Shown here piece after piece: positions 61,941 to 64,000 of a stretch of 64,000 bases of DNA. The DNA is from Cohnella fermenti. Lineage in GTDB: Bacteria; Bacillota; Bacilli; Paenibacillales; Paenibacillaceae. The DNA lies in the NCBI RefSeq assembly GCF_004801405.1, contig NZ_SSOB01000001.1, positions 248,001 through 312,000 of the forward strand, written 5' to 3'. The stretch's first letter is position 1, and every line of letters starts with the position of its first letter. The notes beneath the pieces are model-generated. The model was not told the DNA's origin, searched no databases, and saw nothing but the letters and a program-made list of their open reading frames with translations. Position numbers and translations under genes: made by a program.

Positions 61941-63161
61941 ATGAAATATCGGAAACTCGCCATTAGTACGGCAGTCGCTTTGGCTATAATGGGTGGTGGA
62001 GTCATATCGGCAAATTACTCCCTATTTAAGGTGAGTGATGACAACTATAAGGTGATTAATGTAAATGGCGAGCCTGTTCTTGTTCCCGAGATATCCCAGC
62101 AAGAACTCCAGGAAATCGCTGGTAATGCTCTGGACGTAAGTGAGCTTATCGAGGATCCAAACAAAATAAAAAACTACCTGAAAGCTAGCGTTCTAGCTAA
62201 AGTCAATGATAATGGCGAAATAGCACAAGCGTATTCGGAGTCGCTTACACTTCCTTATGAAGAAGGCAGTCTCACTTTAAATAAAATGGAGGTAGGAGAT
62301 ACCGTTTTATTTGCAACCGAGAAGGGGGTTCCCAATCCTGAATTGATTAATTCAAGCAATTTTGGTCTTTATGCCTTTTCGAGTGAATCAGGCAATATCT
62401 ATTTACTTAATCCCTCATCATCCCGAATAACCAAAATATCCAAGGACAGCGTCGGAGAGTTTGATAAAACGGATATAAACAACGCTCCTCACGCTGATGT
62501 TGCGCTCCAGTGGGCCTACTCGCCGTTAATTAGTGAAGACAACCAAATCGTTTCCTATATGAGCAACCGCCGTGCTATTCAAAACGGAGATAACTTTGAT
62601 GATATCTGGACCATTAATCTAAAGTCGGGAGAAGAATCCTTATTGATTAAAAACTCCCGTTCACTATTCTGGAAAGGGAGATCATTATACTTCTTAGATA
62701 ATTCGACTAATAATATCAAATCCTATAATTTAGATACCGAGCAGGTTGAAGATATTGTATCCAATGCGGAACAATATCAATCGCTTGACAATAAAATTCT
62801 TGCATTCAGTCATCCTAATAATGCCACGGTCTACTTTAAGGACCTGCGTGCCACTAAGCAATTTGAATTAGCGGTAGATCAAGCCAGTCGCCTTACCTTC
62901 AACTTCCGATTGTCTCCGGATGCGGAAAAATTGTTAGGAACCGTATTTGTTGATCGGAAGGCAGCCTCTTCAAGAAAAATTATCGTGTATAACCTTGAAT
63001 CCAAATCGCTTAAGTTATTTAATATTCCAAGCGAGAAGCCTGAACTGGCGGAAATCCAAGGATGGATTAACAACGAACAATTCATTGTCACAGTTTATAA
63101 TGCTGATGGAACATCTTCGAACTCTGTCATTATGAACACTAATGATGAGGAGGTAAAATAA
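61941..63161 (+). CDS. Exported beta-propeller-like protein
   Basis: A 406-residue protein with an N-terminal signal or anchor (AISTAVALAIMGGGVIS). The body has regular beta-blade repeats (LYAFSSESGNIYLLNPSSSR, DIWTINLKSGEESLLIKNSR, NNIKSYNLDTEQVEDIVSNA), reminiscent of TolB/WD40-type propellers. GAGGAGGTC lies before the ATG. Its last base is directly followed by the ATG of the M23 peptidase gene. It is AT-rich compared with most of the window. Likely a wall or surface partner of that peptidase; specific function unknown. Confidence 0.7.
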   Translation: MKYRKLAISTAVALAIMGGGVISANYSLFKVSDDNYKVINVNGEPVLVPEISQQELQEIAGNALDVSELIEDPNKIKNYLKASVLAKVNDNGEIAQAYSESLTLPYEEGSLTLNKMEVGDTVLFATEKGVPNPELINSSNFGLYAFSSESGNIYLLNPSSSRITKISKDSVGEFDKTDINNAPHADVALQWAYSPLISEDNQIVSYMSNRRAIQNGDNFDDIWTINLKSGEESLLIKNSRSLFWKGRSLYFLDNSTNNIKSYNLDTEQVEDIVSNAEQYQSLDNKILAFSHPNNATVYFKDLRATKQFELAVDQASRLTFNFRLSPDAEKLLGTVFVDRKAASSRKIIVYNLESKSLKLFNIPSEKPELAEIQGWINNEQFIVTVYNADGTSSNSVIMNTNDEEVK

Positions 63162-64000
63162 ATGAAGCAAAGAAATAGGGCAATTGTTTATTCTCTCGTA
63201 TTCCTATTATTTTTGAGCGTAAATGGCACCGCAACAGCCAACTCGTTCTCTTATAATAGTGGTTATATTGATTCGAAAGCGGAATGGGACTTATCTTGGA
63301 TCCAACTTAAAAGTCCAGCGAGATCTTCGACATCCGCAACTACCAGTATTTACCCTGCCGTTAATTCCAAAAACAACTCCCCGCGATCGATCGGTTCTCG
63401 TCCCCACCAAGGAACGGACCTAGCCATGAGTGTTAACACTCCCGTCTATACTATTTATAGCGGGACGGTCAGCGCAAAACAAACATGGAAGTTTTCAGTG
63501 CTTATTTTCACCAATCAACATGCCAGTTTCCTCCATTTAACTCCTCTTTCTACCTTGGCCGTGAATGATGCGCTTGCAGTGGACGATCAAATTGGTACAA
63601 TAGCCAGCACAGCCAACAATGGTGGCTATGCGGTGCATTTACATTTTGGAATAACAAATAATAAAATTGACGCATCCACTGTTGATTATGAAACGCTGGG
63701 ACCGCGTTATGTATCAATTAGCAACTGGAACTACGGGATGGATTTGGATACAATTGCTAAACCGTATTACAATACTTCGTCACATGAATTGTTTATCTCC
63801 TCGTACACTTGGAACGACGGCCACTTACAAGAGCATTCGAAAGTTGAATTATGGTATAAGGTAGGAACAGCTAGTACGTGGAGCGTTGCCCAAATGTCAA
63901 AGTCGCATTATATGTCAGACCCGATGTCCCCCTATGCCAGCCAAGCCTATAGATGGTCAATTGATCTGGATACCATTGCGACTTCCGGCCAAACAATAAA
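63162..64000 (+). CDS. Secreted M23-family (LytM-like) metallopeptidase, 3' end missing
   Basis: The frame opens at ATG 63162, after GATGAGGAGG, and stays open to the window end (279 codons). A signal peptide spans about 1-27 (VYSLVFLLFLSVNG, cleavage near ATAN). Zinc ligands are His82 and Asp86 in PHQGTDLA and His161 in VHLHFG, with a catalytic His159; His125 in SFLHLTPLS fits the family. M23 enzymes cut cross-links of peptidoglycan. After the catalytic domain (about residue 190) another beta-rich region begins and is cut. It is adjacent to the propeller gene, so the two are co-transcribed. Confidence 0.88.
   Translation, partial: MKQRNRAIVYSLVFLLFLSVNGTATANSFSYNSGYIDSKAEWDLSWIQLKSPARSSTSATTSIYPAVNSKNNSPRSIGSRPHQGTDLAMSVNTPVYTIYSGTVSAKQTWKFSVLIFTNQHASFLHLTPLSTLAVNDALAVDDQIGTIASTANNGGYAVHLHFGITNNKIDASTVDYETLGPRYVSISNWNYGMDLDTIAKPYYNTSSHELFISSYTWNDGHLQEHSKVELWYKVGTASTWSVAQMSKSHYMSDPMSPYASQAYRWSIDLDTIATSGQTI

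Overview
The window comes from a GC-rich Gram-positive bacterium, most likely Paenibacillus, Cohnella or a relative. The evidence is inference from gene content: LplB/LplC-type sugar permeases, YesM/YesN two-component systems, AraC regulators with extracellular sensor domains, long lipoprotein solute-binding proteins and Bacillus-type ribosome binding sites. Most genes are GC-rich. Three blocks are clearly AT-rich and look acquired: about 47200-49120, 53880-56110 and 61800-64000.

Layout. (1) 1-13349: a rhamnogalacturonan/pectin-type utilisation locus, with a GH105 hydrolase (cut by the window start), a membrane AraC regulator, an LplB-LplC-LplA-like transporter, a very large lyase-like protein with Fn3 domains, a TauE/SafE exporter, an SGNH esterase and an alpha/beta esterase. 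(2) 13550-21484: a second sugar ABC transporter (binding protein and two permeases), an FAD oxidoreductase and a secreted PL8 lyase with two C-terminal golvesin-like repeats. (3) 21543-32596: Nudix hydrolase, a CrtC-like lipocalin protein, a GT2-PlsY pair reminiscent of carotenoid ester synthesis, a sigma factor with its probable anti-sigma factor, a Fur-controlled siderophore-binding protein, small surface or spore-like proteins and an M20 dipeptidase. (4) 33465-42107: a SNF2 helicase with a SWIM protein, MerR regulator with thioredoxin, and a ParB-like protein. (5) 42301-53014: histidine kinase, response regulator and sugar-binding protein, separated from their two permeases by about 4.5 kb of mobile DNA (two transposase pseudogenes around an IR-bounded cassette); the operon ends in a deleted FAD oxidoreductase. 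(6) 53123-64000: a secreted unknown, an RloA/RloB-like defence pair, a second Fur-controlled siderophore-binding protein with a Btr-like AraC regulator, a copper-amine-oxidase-fold secreted protein, small hypotheticals, and an AT-rich beta-propeller plus M23 peptidase pair cut by the window end.

Two signals stand out. First, five intergenic arrays carry short A-loop palindromes at an almost invariant 51-52 bp spacing (about five helical turns). They involve three different palindrome sequences but the same geometry, and four of the five lie between convergent genes. Second, a roughly 2 kb AT-rich cassette, bounded by 82-bp near-perfect inverted repeats, encodes a small unknown protein, a stand-alone GT51 peptidoglycan glycosyltransferase and a nucleotidyltransferase, the last two overlapping by 8 bp. 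It could be an undescribed defence or stress module.
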